A stretch of DNA of 64,000 bases, taken from NCBI RefSeq assembly GCF_019649055.1, contig NW_026570272.1, forward strand, positions 620,001 to 684,000, given 5' to 3'. A program made the translations under genes and the position numbers. Positions 11,261-23,638 of the stretch are shown one piece after another. The stretch's first letter is position 1. Each line of letters opens with the position of its first letter. The notes below the pieces were generated by a model that was not told the origin of the DNA, did not search any database, and saw nothing but the letters and a program-made list of their open reading frames with translations. This DNA comes from Paramacrobiotus metropolitanus (lineage: Eukaryota > Tardigrada > Eutardigrada > Parachela > Macrobiotidae).

Positions 11261-12943
11261 CTCCCTCAAAAAAATGCATGTCTTACCCAGTTTGTGTATT
11301 ATAATTGTTTCGAATGTGCTAGATTGAAATCCGTTGAGAAAACGTTAGAGGGGACTGTCGAAAAAAAATTGATGTTCCGCCGGCTGATCCGTTCCTATAG
11401 ACGGACTTCTGGTACTGATGTTTCGGCCAGGAAGACTTTACTGACCATGGAGGCGGAACACTAGAACTTTCTGGGCGCCGTGTAAAAGAAAATAATTTGT
11501 GGAAAAAACATCTAAAGCCCGAACAGATACAGGATGCACTCGATACCAAAGCTGCCACGATCGAGTTATTAACCAAGGAATAAGAAATATGGTGCGGAAG
11601 GAGGTGAGGAGGTCATAGAGTTCCCTATGAAATCACGGGCAGTGTAATAATGTTGGAAGGCAGAGTAAGAATGTCAGTAGCATGGCGGAGGATTTGTGAC
11701 GCATCATGGGTTAGCCGAAGTGCCAAGGTTCTTTAAGCCGGTCTTGCGAAAAAAGTGGGTTCTTATAAATTTTGGACAGAAACATCCAAGTCGCAATAGA
11801 ACTCCGGAATTGCTAGCCTTTTTTTCGATGGACGGCCATTTTCTAAAACAAAATTTGTGGATTATATTCAAGATAAATTTTCAACTGCAGTTTAAATAGA
11901 TTGGCCCGGCGGCTAGAAACCGAAGACAACAGTTTTTCAAAAAGAGGGTTTGGATGCGCTGTATGCGCCGGCTCGACGGTCGCCAAAAAGATATTCTTTT
12001 TGTTCGTTTGAAATGTGTCACAAAAAAAGAAACTAATGGGCAGCAGAACAGAAACCTCCCTCGCCCATACGACCATACCACCACGTGCGGCATAAACATC
12101 TTTGGTGAAAATCTGGCTCTTGAATGTCTGGTGAAACCAATGCAGTGCTATTAAGGTGACTCGTGGCACAACTACAGCCTGCAGGTATGACTACTACTGC
12201 AATACCCAGAACATTTATTATAAGAGATCGCAAATGTTTACCGGATGTTTCGCCATTACAGTTAAATCTAACTCCACATACAGGTTGTAAAAAACTTTGT
12301 GTAAATAAATACACGTGGAAAACAAATACAATAGGGTAGGACTTTAAGCGGCGTGCCCCATGGGCCGAAGAGTAGGGGGGATTGTGTACAGCGAATCGAC
12401 TCACATATGCAGAACAACTGACCTCACGCAACTTTGTTGCCCCAAACTCAAAGTCCGCTTGAAAGCTTCGAAAACAGATAGAGGTAACGTAACGTTCGAG
12501 TGTCACAAATTTTCATTAGAAAACAATTAGCTTTGCGACTATCGTCTGGGTGGAGCATTTTAACCTAGCAGCCCAGGTAGGGCATTCATTTTTAGAAGAC
12601 ACGAAATTATTGCACCAATAGAGGAGCAACACTGGGTGTGATTTGAATTCGCTTATAGTCCGTGACCATTTTACGGATAGGGGACTGTTTGCCGAAGACG
12701 GTCTTCAAGGCTCACGTCGCAACGATCGATAAATCATCACTATACTCACGCCGCATTATTCCGCGGCTAAACGCACTAACACAGATAAAAAGAAGCTTAT
12801 TCTGGGTCTGTCACTCTTTCCTTTTAAACAAAAAGAGCGAGGTCGAAAAAAATGTCCTTGTCGCAAGACACCAGTATCGATTGTGTTACACTGAAATAAA
12901 GAATGAAAAGCTAAGTTTTATAAAACCAGTCACACACAGCGTT
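11261..12943. other. Non-coding stretch
   Basis: A 157-codon minus-strand frame (12033-12506) crosses here but shows no domain and no paralogue. Otherwise nothing recognised. Confidence 0.3.
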
Positions 12944-13240
12944 TTAAAGTATGGCAATAAACATAATGGAATCAAGCAAAGCCTGCACTGTTAAAGTGAA
13001 ATCCAGCACTAGATCCACGATGGCCGCCGTGTCGGGATCCAGCGTACTAAAGTCTACTAACATCGACCAGATCAACTGCGGCATCCATGCACACAATAGA
13101 CTCACCGTCAGCGCCAGCAGCATGCGCAAAGTCCGCGGATCCGGCCCAATCTTCATCCGCCCATCCTGCGATCCGTTACTAACAGCCACGCGGATCATAA
13201 TTTTCGCCTTTTCATACGTACAATTTACCGTTATAATATA
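12944..13240 (-). pseudogene. GPCR TM6-TM7 fragment
   Basis: The minus-strand frame encodes a basic ICL3 end, then a TM6 (RTLRMLLALTVSLLCAWMP) with AWMP in place of CWLP. A TM7 ends ALLDSIMFIAIL, where NPxxY would be expected, and is followed by TAA at 12944-12946. The LLD-x-xMF pattern resembles the TM7 of the receptor at 22588 (SLLDPLMF). No TM1 to TM5 was found upstream in matching condition. It is either the last exon of a longer gene or, more likely, a remnant. The codon pattern is GC-richer than its surroundings, as expected for former coding DNA. Confidence 0.55.
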
Positions 13241-13589
13241 AAAGCGGTAAATACTTAACGTCTGAACACAGTGATGCCTTGTCAATTATTAAAAATAGAA
13301 TACTTGATTACTCTCGTTATTCAAATTACGTGAAGCGCGGACGGAAGCGCTCAATAATTTGAATGCGGTTGCGATGCTACTAGCTGAAAGGCGGAAGCCC
13401 AGTTTGGTTGCGACTTGCGAGTACTTGACTAAACGATCAGATGTGTTACAGAGGATTCTAATATAATTGCCGGCTTCCACAAAATTCGATCGCATTTGGT
13501 CAAGACTCGACAGATTTTGAAGGGTTGCCGCTCAATTTGCCGGTGTTCATTCATCTGTCACGCTTGCTTTCGTGCTGACTTCCTTCCAT

Positions 13590-13790
13590 CTCTTTGAACG
13601 AAGCCACACCGGCATTCGGCTGACAGAAACTGTAAAGCTGTGCGAGCAGAGGCTGGGTTAAACCGAACAGATGCATAAGCAGATCGCTGTGCCAGTCTGG
13701 CAGTTTTCGAACACGCTGGGTCACGTGAGTAGGCACGTAGCGCGGCTGGCCACCTTGCGTTGTTTGCGCACGGAAGTCAGCAGCAGATCT
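13590..13790 (-). pseudogene. Possible GPCR TM7 relic
   Basis: In a 248-bp minus-strand frame, the stretch DWHSDLLMHLFGLTQPLLAQLYS has the spacing of the receptor TM7 at 50874 (ALDVLWITQSILDPLLSTS). The preceding and following residues match nothing I know. It may be a further decayed member of the same family. The call rests on one short segment. Confidence 0.3.
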
Positions 13791-13799
13791 GCTGATCAT

Positions 13800-15840
13800 T
13801 GCAATTCAAAAACTATCTTGTACTTTTTTTTAAAAAAATTCAATCAGTACTCTGTATTTTAAACTCCGAAGAAATAATCTTTCAGACAAAAAAATAGTAA
13901 GGAGCAAACCAATAAAGTAAGGGTGAGGGAATCTCTCGTAGACATACCGTAGCATACGGCTTCGGTCGACGGTCCCAAGAGAAAATCTCAGGCTCTGTTT
14001 AAGCGGAGGTTTCACTCTGATTAATTCAGTAATCAAGAAACCTTGTTAAAAGCTATGATTAATTTAATGGGCTTCGGAAAATAGGTATGACAGCTGAATC
14101 TAGAAAAGCAGTGGAACTATTACAATACTAGAAAAATGAACGTTGGCGTGCATTGGCAGACCGGAGCGAGGCTTAAACGAAATGTCCACTACGGAAAAAT
14201 TGTTAAATAAAGTGAGTTTGTCGTTTATTTTTGAACAAGGGGTTGGTAAGTTTTGACGGTTACGGCTGAGACAAGTTAGAATACTGACAAAAGTCCACCA
14301 CATGACGGAAGCAAGGCAACTGGTAAAATTTCGTCGGCTTCAAATAAAGATTGGATCTCAAAAGTTTACAGTTACATTAAGGTATGACTAAACAAAAATA
14401 TTTTTACAACGCTTTTTAAAACTTTTTTAAACTTGTTTGTCCACAAAATCCCATTGGAGCTAGAACGGTTAAGAGATATCGTTTGAAAGAAGTGGTCGAG
14501 AAGGGTGAAAGACTAATATGTTGCCGACAGGACACTAATTTTGGCATGTCCATTGTAACATACAGTAACTTAAACGAAACCCCAGAGTTAGTTAAGTTGC
14601 ACAAGTGAAGTCGAAAGGTCGGGAAATGGAGTTAGTGTGAGGGCTATTAAATCATTTGGTAGGGAAGCCGCAAAAGTTACCGGCTACTGGATAAAAATTG
14701 TGAACCTGTGACCTTTAAAAATACAAATTAATGGTATTTTAAAAATATGTTTTGGCAATAATAACCACGGATATGAAAGTGCAGCTAAGGGTTTTAGCCT
14801 TCTATTGGACAGAAAAAAGAATGAAGTTACCGAGGTTTTATCATGCAGGTCATTGATTTCGCAGATTATCGCCAAAAGGTTACTATTTCAGCGATGGTGT
14901 CTTATGAGACACGAAAAACTGTCAGAGGAGATATTTTTGTCGGGGTCAGTATTGCCGCTAACTATTACGAATTACGCAAAAATCTGAGATGTATTTGACA
15001 TCGACAGTTCTTCGTTACTTGCCTAACGGACAAAAATTATAGGGTGAAACTATAGGCACCCCTTCCACCCCCGTTTGCTAGAGACACCCCCCTTTTGCAC
15101 CCTGTTTTACTACAGGCACCCCTTTTCTATTAGAATCTTGAACCCCGTTTATTCAGCGGACTAAAGGCACCTATTTTTATTTTTTTCCCAGAGGTGTAAC
15201 AAAAATTTTTTCACGGTTTGTTTTGGTCCCAAAAAAGTTCTGTCTCATAATACTATCGCTTATGAGACAAAATCTACTGATCTGCGCCATGCAGTGCCTG
15301 GACGCATACCGCCTTTTCGAATCGTTTTGGCGGAAGTTCTGCAAGTTTTAACATAACCGGTTTGCACACCCTTCTGGCTTCGACCCACCTCTGCTGGGCG
15401 TGTATAAAACGTGTATAAAATAACAAGATCAAATTAAGCAGTTACTGCACCGTAGCTCATGTGTACCATAAAACGCATTATTTCATATTGCTGTCAGCGT
15501 GGTACCAAGGGCAAGGAGTATCAAGTTTTCTGTTAGGTAGCCGGCTAACGTTGTTCGTAAATTCGGCTGATCCGTTGTGTTAGTGAGTCCAGATTTCACG
15601 CTCTCTGTCATTCGGTCACTGCCTAAACGAACAACTGCTGAGCCACCGCAAAGGTTCGCTCAATTGCAAACGCAGTATGGTGCCAAAATTGCTTATAATA
15701 CAATACTGTCACTTTTTTGATTACTAACGTAATGTGCTTTTAGTTTTACTTACTAATTTAAAGCAGTACTGGCGGATTTAAGGTTTGTCTACAGTGAAAT
15801 ATACCTGAATGGCTAAGTCCTTCGAACATGAGCCATTACT
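13800..15840. other. Non-coding stretch with short repeats
   Basis: AT-rich, without recognisable genes. At 15050-15170 there are C-rich near-repeats of a GGCACCCCTT-like unit. At 15241-15269 a small hairpin pairs TGTCTCATAA with TTATGAGACA. Confidence 0.4.
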
Positions 15841-15921
15841 GTATCGGTCAATGTCATTGCTGCGATCGGCAGGTCCACTTTCTATACCACACAGAAAGCT
15901 GCTCTCCAAGATTCCGAAAAC

Positions 15922-16250
15922 TCAGACAAAAATAATGGGGTCCAGCAATGGCTGCAGCGGGACGCGGTGCGCCGGATCTTTCGGTATACCGGAATCGTCC
16001 GTCTGGCAGCGGCAGACGCATGCCATCAGCGGTGCGGTCCGCTGTACCTTGAGGCGTAGTCCTCGTCGCCAGGGTGCGACCTGGAAAATAGACTGCTCAT
16101 GTTGCTTTAGAAGTAGCAAGAATTCACGCCCAAAGCCGACATAGTTACAGCGCTAAGCACAGCGGCCGAGATCAAGATGCGGTGTACAACAGATGATTTG
16201 CACATCAACATTCTAGGCAAAAAGAAAAAAATTTGAATAACGTTCCAATA
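15922..16250 (-). pseudogene. Pseudogene copy of the membrane protein at 43958
   Basis: On the minus strand one frame gives MLMCKSSVVHRILISAAVLSA, matching the start and membrane segment of the protein at 43958 (MFNGKSSVKHRVLIAAVVIS). After a frameshift near 16115 another frame gives LLLKQHEQSIFQVAPWRRGL and GIPKDPAHRV, matching LASLKHSNQPTVQVAARRRGL and LPNNLAHVV. The rest is not followed. The upstream flank, including a TATA-like element near 16570-16580, also matches. This copy is inverted relative to 43958 while the neighbouring segment 16660-17060 is not. Confidence 0.65.
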
Positions 16251-16659
16251 TATTCTTTGATGTGCCTCAAAGACCGGTCGGTTTGCGTACACGATTCAAA
16301 ACGTCGACCACTGGTTCTGCTTCCTAGAACTTTTATCTGGGAGACAAAAGCTTTTCCGACTTACATAACCGTGTGGCCAGTGGCGGACCCACAAAACAAA
16401 GTTCGGTACGAAAAACCATTCATTTTGCAAGTTTTGTATTTTTAAGAGATTACAGTGTGTGAGTAAGTGGTGCTTCAAACCGTATACTCAAAGTGACCAG
16501 TCTTTGAGGCACATCAAAGTACTGATGCAGACTATCACGACACGCGAAACATGAACTGTCTTACAAAACCTTGTACGAGTGTTTATATACCAATTAAGCG
16601 TATGCACACTTTAGGCGTTCCGTTACGCCTTTCTCCACGTGGCCTGTTACGTGAAAAGG

Positions 16660-17060
16660 TAATGAAGGCGTGCTCTGGCGATCTGCAATTGCTCCCCGTG
16701 ATTGTCTGCCAATGGGAAACTATTATGTCCTTTACGTAAATTGACCAACAGCAACTGGCTGATCGTGACACATCTTTGGGCTTAATACCTTGGCCTTTGC
16801 CCTGCTGCTCGGGGGTGGTCATTAAGTTAGGGTCGCCTTCCGGAACTACATCCGGTAGCAGGCCACTTTGTGTCAAATCCGTACTTCTTCCTTTCCGTTT
16901 CAGGGCGCGCATCCTGTTGAAACAAATTTCAAAGACGGAAGCAGACCACAAACATGTGCACGCAAACGCATCGGTATCCGTCCACCAATTCCACTACAAA
17001 ATTGCTCTTTTTCCTCAGAGGTATTAGCATATTATACAGTGTGATGCGCGACATGATGTG
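16660..17060 (+). repeat. Duplicated segment, copy A (partner 43345-43740)
   Basis: This non-coding stretch aligns along its length with 43345-43740. Shared blocks include GCAGGCCACTTTRTGTCAAA, CGTTTCAGRGCGCGCATCCT and the ACAAAATTGC region. Together with the inverted pseudogene at 15922-16250 it is the partner of the locus around 43958. Confidence 0.75.
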
Positions 17061-18689
17061 CTTTCATTCAGTATGTCATGCGATGAAATGGGTCCTTGTG
17101 TTTGAACTAGAAACTTGTGCAATACCGTATGTCGATCGGCTTCCGTAGTGGAAACCATTGAAAACGGTTAACAGTATACATGTATAAGGATTGTGCGTTT
17201 CAGGATACAAATCAGAAATTTATTAAAGATTATAAATTTAAAGGCACTTTGGGCCGTTCATGGCAATGTGTAGAGATAGGAATGTAGTCAATGTACCACT
17301 TCCGAGCAGCACTTTAATAAAAACAGCAACGAACCTGTTGCCTCAACGAAAAAATTGTACAAACCGTAAACAGCACCTCTGCAATACATTTTCTACGGCA
17401 GCTTAGTTTAGTAAACGGTCCAATTAAGCAGATCCGGAACTAATTGGAGTATTTGCAATACACATACTTTAAACGCATCCCAGTTATCATCATGCGGCCG
17501 CGCCTATAAGCGTGCTGAATCTAAGGTCCCTGAGCAAGTAATTTTTTCCCGGTTGAACAATTCAAGCGCAAGGGGATTACCGCACCCTACGCATACAATT
17601 ACAGATAACTTCAGCGATGGCTAATATCCGGCTTGTTACTGCAGACCATTATACACCCAATTTTGTATGGATGGATATTGCTGTTTCTGCTGCCCGCATC
17701 TTGATATTTCACATGTAGGATAAGGAATCCGTTACAATTAAACCTTTGATACTTGATAGCTGATTTTTGCCTACAGCCACAAAGACAGAATTTTAGTAAT
17801 TTTTACTGCTCTATATGCGGTCATCTCTTTGTTTGCTGGCAACAGGCACTCATGTTCCAATTGTTTCGAAAACTCTAATTTTGGTCTGTAGTTCCGTAAT
17901 CAATTACCATATTATAATTATTATATACATAGAGAATGCCGACCGACGGGACTCCGGCCTGCTTGACGTTGACTTTCGTGTCCGAATGTGCGGTTGGGAG
18001 GGGCACAAAAATTTGTTAAGCTACCTTAGCTTGTAGCGGTCTCATCATAAGCATCTCTAGATTCGGGGATTTGCTCGACAGGATATAACACCAAAGACTG
18101 CCTCCAGCGTCTTGTAGGAACAATTTATGAAGCAGTTTTAACGTACTTACTCTGCTAATCTTACCATAACAACACCAGGCACCATCGAAAAGTTTTCGTG
18201 AAGATGGCCGGGTGCATTATGCGCCCATTCTCAGCAGAACGGAATGGTGTACATAAAAATTTTTGCTGTAGATCTATTCTACACTTTGGAATTCTGATCA
18301 TACTAAGCATTCACTAGCTGTATATGGTAGGCCTACAGATGTACAGATGTACATGATGTACGTACACATGTACTAAAGTTTGCGGATAAAATTAGTGCTA
18401 ACCGAAGCTCGACAAATAAATAAATGACCATAACATTAATAAGAAGACTGCTGAAGGACGAAAATTTTTGGGTTAAGTAATAAAATTAGCGAAAGTTCTA
18501 TACGCCAGGAAATTTCCTAGCGCATACATAGAAGCGACATAAGATTATCGTAAAATATGGTACGCCGCTTTGTCGGTCGCTTTCAGCCAGCTTGCGTTAT
18601 GCATTTGGCAAACAGAGCGAACGGAATTTGTTGTATTCTTAGCATAACTAATCGCTTGGAACCGCAGTCCGTTCTTATGGAAGAAACCC
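17061..18689. other. Non-coding stretch
   Basis: Nothing recognised apart from a short TGTACA/GTACAT-rich patch at 18330-18372. Confidence 0.35.
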
Positions 18690-19361
18690 ATGATTAATAC
18701 ATTGGCACGCTTGAAGCTCGTTATTTGCAACGGTACCCGAACCAGCTATGCCTATTCCGTATACGGAAACTGGATGAACACCTTCTCCATGTGCCATCTG
18801 CATTGGCGGCGTCATTCAACGCCGTCATCCTGTAAAAAATACCGCTGCTATGTTCCGGTAATTACGCCCTTCGGTTTCTACGTCATTATTCTAGCCAGCA
18901 CCCACGTCCTGAACGGGATCCCCCGCAGTCAAACGTTCCTGTTGCTTAAATACAACTCTCCCGGTTCCCGAAGTGCTCCCGTTCTGCATCGTTAAACTTC
19001 TGATTTTTATCATTTGAGCGGCATTTCTCCTGACGTAGCTGTAGTCATCTATCCCAACCGCATCTGGGAGGTCGTACACCCGATATCGTATAAAGAAAAG
19101 AACACGGTACATCTATCGCTGCGGATAACCGCTGCGCTGCGTTTGTTGATCCTGGTGTTTATCAGCCATTAACATGGTTGTGATCTGGACGCCTCTTCTA
19201 CATTACGCAGTTGCGCATTCTCTGTTTCTCGGTTGCCCCGGCGAATAACGTTGGCGATCCTTATTATGCTGCAGTCGTTACTGGACTCGCTTATGTTCCT
19301 TGTCGCGCAGCATGATCTGCGTACAGCGGCGTATCAGACACTTATCAGTGTTCGCCGGTAA
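18690..19361 (+). pseudogene. Decayed copy of the intronless GPCR at 22588
   Basis: From an ATG at 18690 to the TAA at 19359-19361 the DNA aligns with the gene at 22588-23481. The match includes the 5' end (N-terminal Asn/Thr stretch), the TM2 block VITPFGFYVIILASTHVLNG, the TM3/ICL2 block and the C-terminal LLQSLLDSLMFLVAQHDL. It carries several frameshifts, and about 200 bp between TM4 and TM6 are missing (TM5 and ICL3). Downstream flank similarity extends to about 19470. It is a direct-orientation duplicate about 3.9 kb upstream of the intact gene. Confidence 0.85.
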
Positions 19362-19479
19362 TTTTAATAGACTGTATTAGTTACTATCTCCGGCTCCAGA
19401 TCTTGTTGGTTTTGCGGTTTTAAAAGTGAGCTGGGTTAGTTACGGTATGATTGAATGTTTTCATGAGTAGCTACGCACA

Positions 19480-19986
19480 TACCGTAATTATCGAATTTGT
19501 GGCCCTGGGGTGCAAATAGTTCGAATGCCATGGCGGAGGGGGGCTTATTTCGGGGAGGGGCGCAATTTCGGGGGGTGGCATTATTTTTCAAACGGTACAT
19601 TTTGGAGAGGGGCATTATTTTTCAAACAACTGCGCATCGTGTTCTAGCGAAACTGAACGCAGTAGTTACCGGTATTATCGGCGGTATATGTAACTGCACT
19701 ACCTTGGGAGCAACATTTTGGAGTGTATACCTCCTTATACATCTATTTGCCAACGAACACCGCATTATATTGATGTCCGTTAACTGTTTCTCATTAAATT
19801 ACAACAACTTTTGCGGCTAAATTTTGCGGTATACCTATCATTTTGCGGCGCTCGACATTTATTAACGGCCCCCTGGGGCGTAATTTCGGGGGGTGGTCTT
19901 ATTTTTCAAACAGGGTCGGGGAGGGGGGCTTATTACGGGGGGGGCTCTTATTGCGGGGGGGGGGCCCAAATCCGATAATTACGGTA
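19480..19986. mobile_element. MITE-like element with G-rich internal repeats
   Basis: Imperfect terminal inverted repeats of about 25 bp are present at 19480-19505 (TACCGTAATTATCGAATTTG) and 19962-19986. The interior has several copies of a GGGG..TTATT..CGGGGGGTGG unit and of ATTTTTCAAAC. It encodes nothing recognisable. The size (507 bp) and structure suit a non-autonomous DNA transposon. It sits at the downstream limit of the GPCR duplicate. Target-site duplication not clear. Confidence 0.65.
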
Positions 19987-21730
19987 ACTCGGCTCTCACA
20001 TCTCTTTACAACTAGCCTTGTGCTAATGCCACTACAGATCCAGATCATAACAAAACACTATTGCCGCTACAGTCCACATCACAATTTGGAAAATGGCACT
20101 ATAAAATGCCAATAAACGTTTACTTTATATACTGTACAGAGTAAACTACATTTTCTAATGGCAGGCAGGTTCCGGTACATCCGGTTTCGGCAGGTAGCTG
20201 ATCGCCTCAAACCTCTAACTTCCGTTCTTTAATAATGAAATATTCTTGGCAATATTCTTGGTATGGAAAGTCCACGGTCACACAATGGACGAGCGCCCGT
20301 TCCGGGCGACTTATAGCGTCTGGGGTTCATGGTGGGGATCATCACCATCGTCCTCGTAGTAATCGTCAGCACGTGCCGTGGCTCCGTTGGGTGGGTCCGA
20401 CGGCAACCCGTGGGAGGAGTGCTTTAAAGCGTATATGGCTGCGCCGCTGATTTTGCTGTTCTTCAGTATTCAGTAAAACTTCTCGTTACAAACGCTTCCT
20501 TATTAAAAACACTTCTCTGTAACATCCAACCTGTAAGGAACTGAATTGGCTCGCATGTTATAACATAGGGAGAATTATCTTTTTAACGTTCACTTCTTTA
20601 TAAGCCTTACATACACTTTCGTCGGAACCGAATGTGGTTTTATTAGTGTACAGAATCTCTGAAAAACATCCAGCTCCGGTTAAATACAGTTGCATACAGG
20701 TAACCTGATGCAATCTGATGATATCCAATAGTAATTGCTATAAGCCTATAGTTATGTTAAGCAGTAATAGTATATCTCAACAGAATTTTCTCACTTTACC
20801 AGTTTTAAAATACTAAAGTACTAATCATATTTTATGGTGAACTCCAAACGAAGTTTGTAATTTTTATTGTAATTCAAGTTTGTCATGTTCTACAGATTCT
20901 TGCTATTGCCTTAATGTTGCATTTATAAACTGCGACGTCCCCTACCGAAAATTATACAAGCGTCCCTGGGGGCAGTTGCCCTTTATAAAATACGCCCCGG
21001 TATAAAATACGAAACTCATGAAACCCTGCCTGTATTTTATAGAGAGGTTTTACTGTATGGGAGTCGTGGAAAACGACACCGCTTATGATTCCTGGCAAGA
21101 GAAATCGTCCTGTTTAGGACAGAAACCATCGATCTTCTAAGATATTGATTGGAGGATAGCGGTAGCGAGAGCAGCGCACGCGCAACCGCTGATAGGAAAC
21201 CGGCACCGCTTAATTATAAGATGGTATCCGGGAAGCGGAAATTACTCTTTTGAACTTCTAAGTAGGGGATTCCGCATCACAGGTGTGCCTCTCTTTGTTT
21301 ACCAGTAATCTGACCGACATCAGTCATTCCGGTATGGTCGGAGAGCGCTCTTCTGCGCGGATCGGTCGGCTTTAGCGAAGCACAGATTAATGAGCGTGAG
21401 TCCTCGAGCTTTTGTTTTCTGTGGCATATACTTGCCTGGCCCATAGGGACCTCATCTTGCGCGAATGATATTTTACTATTTACTAAAGACAAGTAGCATA
21501 ATCTGGTGTTCCCTTTCTGCAAGACTTTTGATCATTTCGACGTAGTCACTTCTATGGTTTTCAATGGACCGCTAAATTAATGACAGAACTTCCATCTATC
21601 AAAGCCGATATCCACACTGGATACACGAATAAACCACCTCGTTTAATCGCCACACTGAAAGCAGGTTTGTCGTCCGAATTTTCACCTGCAATCATTTAGT
21701 AGGAGCACAGAACAACTTACTGTATATTGT
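19987..21730. other. Mostly non-coding, with one possible membrane-segment relic
   Basis: At 20310-20430 one frame gives MVGIITIVLVVIVSTC followed by a basic tail and a stop, like the end of a single-pass protein, but nothing upstream supports a gene. Direct partial repeats TATAAAATACG occur near 20985-21015. No other feature seen. Confidence 0.3.
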
Positions 21731-21804
21731 CCGCGATTGCAATGGTTTTTAGGAATGGACGACTTCGTGCACTTTAAATTTTTCGAGACATGTTTTTCTA
21801 CTTC

Positions 21805-22352
21805 CCGTATCCCACCGTACTCTTGGTATCCTCTACGGATCCTTTATGTGTATTCTGGACTTTTTTACTTTTTCGCTCAATACCGTATCCCACAATACCA
21901 ATGCAATATCCCTTCGGTAGTCAACAACAAGTATCCACAAATATCGTATTCAATAAGTATCCCACTAAGAAACTTAAGAATAAAAGTATCTAAGAAATTA
22001 ATTAAAGAAAATGTACGGGATACATGGAGACACGCAACGGATACTGTGAAGATACTGTGGGATACGCTATTAAAAAACAGTTAAAAAAAGATGGAAAGAG
22101 CGATACGTGAAGAATACTAAGTGATTTTTCCATGCTTATCACCTTCAAAAGCTACTGTATACAACCGTATCCCTGAATATCCTCGATAAATTCTTCATAC
22201 TGCTGAACACAGTTTTGGTTATCAATTGCTACAGTATCCCAACGTGTCCTTACAATATCCGCCGATTTCTTTCAAGTACCTATCCGGATATTTATCCTAC
22301 TGAAAAACATTCGGAATAAATATAGGATACTGCCGAGATATGTTGGGATACG
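21805..22352. repeat. Region dense in GTATCC motifs in alternating orientation
   Basis: About seventeen copies or near copies of GTATCC(C) occur. The forward block is near 21808-21962, the reverse complement near 22017-22063, forward again near 22168-22290, and reverse near 22322-22350. No coding similarity. The layout suggests nested foldbacks or a degenerate satellite. Confidence 0.6.
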
Positions 22353-22587
22353 CAGTGCTTCGAAAACGCAGGAACATTGCATGATACAGAAAGAATACAT
22401 AGATGACACTGTGGACACAAGTCAAACCACATGCCCTAGAAAATTTAGCGTGTACGTACTAACCGTCCGTAGCCGCTAATTTTTGCTCTCGAGAATAAGT
22501 TTCAGAGTGCACTGTATACCGTAGCTTTTTGTGCATTTTCGCAAAATTAACTGGACTAATCACCATCCTGTCTCACAGAAAACAACC

Positions 22588-23481
22588 ATGAATAACACAT
22601 CGATACGCTTGGATCTCTTACCATTAGTTCTGAACAAAACCCGCACCAGCGCCGCCTATTCAGTATTAGCAAACTGGACATGGATAGACACCAGCTCCAC
22701 GGTCATTTGCGCCTGTGGCGTCATTCTTAACGCCTTCATGCTGTATTTATACCGCTACCGCGTCCCGATCATTACGCCCTTCGGCATCTACGTCATTATT
22801 CTAGCCAGCGCCCACGTCCTGAATGGGGTCCTCCGTAGTCAAACCTTCTTGCTGATTAAAGACATTCTCCCCGATCCCTACGTCCGCCCTTTCTGTGTCT
22901 TCAAACTTCTCATTCTGCAAATTTTAGCTGCGTTTCTCTTAACGTACCACGTGGTCATCTTTGCCAACCGCATTTGGGCGGTGGTACACCCGGTATCGTT
23001 TAAAGAAAAGAACACGAAAGATGTCACACTGCAGATAACCGCTGCGTTGCTGCTGCTGATTGCTCCTCCAATGGTACAATGGATGAAGGCCGTCAATACC
23101 GCGCTGTATTTATTCCCGGAGATTCTAATCGTGCTGAGTTACCCCGTCTTTCTGTATTTATACCGTAAAAAACGCTGGATGCTGCGCTCGAATCGCATCG
23201 CTTTGCACGGAACGGTTGAGTCGTCCAGTTCGGATTATCAGCGCACTAAAAAGCGTCGCTCACAGTCGATGTATATCTTGACCTTGCTGACCATTAACAT
23301 GGTGGTGATCTGGACGCCGGTGAACATCTTCTACATTACACAACTGCGGATAGCTAGTGCCGCGGCGGCTACAGCGATCTTAATTCTGCTGCAGTCACTG
23401 CTGGATCCGCTCATGTTCCTTGTCGCGCAGCATGACCTGTGCGTAGCGGCACAGCAGACGCTCGTCGGTGCTCGCCTGTAA
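22588..23481 (+). CDS. Intact intronless rhodopsin-like GPCR (297 aa)
   Basis: This single-exon receptor has seven hydrophobic segments. TM1 is about 37-55, with G44..N48. TM2 carries FGIYVIILASAHVLNG (65-80) and TM3 runs from C103 to NRI (127-129), which replaces DRY. TM4 is at 147-162, TM5 at 172-192. A basic ICL3 (RKKRW, KKRRS) leads to TM6 with IWTP (241-244). TM7 has LLDPLMF (271-277) in place of NPxxY. N-glycosylation sites N2 and N16 fit an outside N-terminus. I chose the ATG at 22588 over an upstream in-frame TTG because of its context (AACAACCATGA). ECL2 is short with no Cys, so the usual TM3-ECL2 disulfide is probably missing. Ligand unknown. A broken copy lies at 18690-19361. Confidence 0.8.
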   Translation: MNNTSIRLDLLPLVLNKTRTSAAYSVLANWTWIDTSSTVICACGVILNAFMLYLYRYRVPIITPFGIYVIILASAHVLNGVLRSQTFLLIKDILPDPYVRPFCVFKLLILQILAAFLLTYHVVIFANRIWAVVHPVSFKEKNTKDVTLQITAALLLLIAPPMVQWMKAVNTALYLFPEILIVLSYPVFLYLYRKKRWMLRSNRIALHGTVESSSSDYQRTKKRRSQSMYILTLLTINMVVIWTPVNIFYITQLRIASAAAATAILILLQSLLDPLMFLVAQHDLCVAAQQTLVGARL

Positions 23482-23638
23482 TTTCAGTATTCGGCCGGCC
23501 TGATGAGGCGTAATACTGATTGTCTCCAGCTCCAAAATTATGGGGAATCTGCTAAATTAGAAGCTGAATGGGTTGATTTGATTGATGGGTTGCATTCATG
23601 AGTCACGCACGTGACAGTCTTGCATAAAATATCTTCTC

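Noticed and set aside
12033-12506. 157-codon minus-strand frame starting MTLERYVTSICF, resembling a GPCR ERY motif
   Set aside because: The following residues show no TM4 or other receptor segment and there is no paralogue. The motif is chance.
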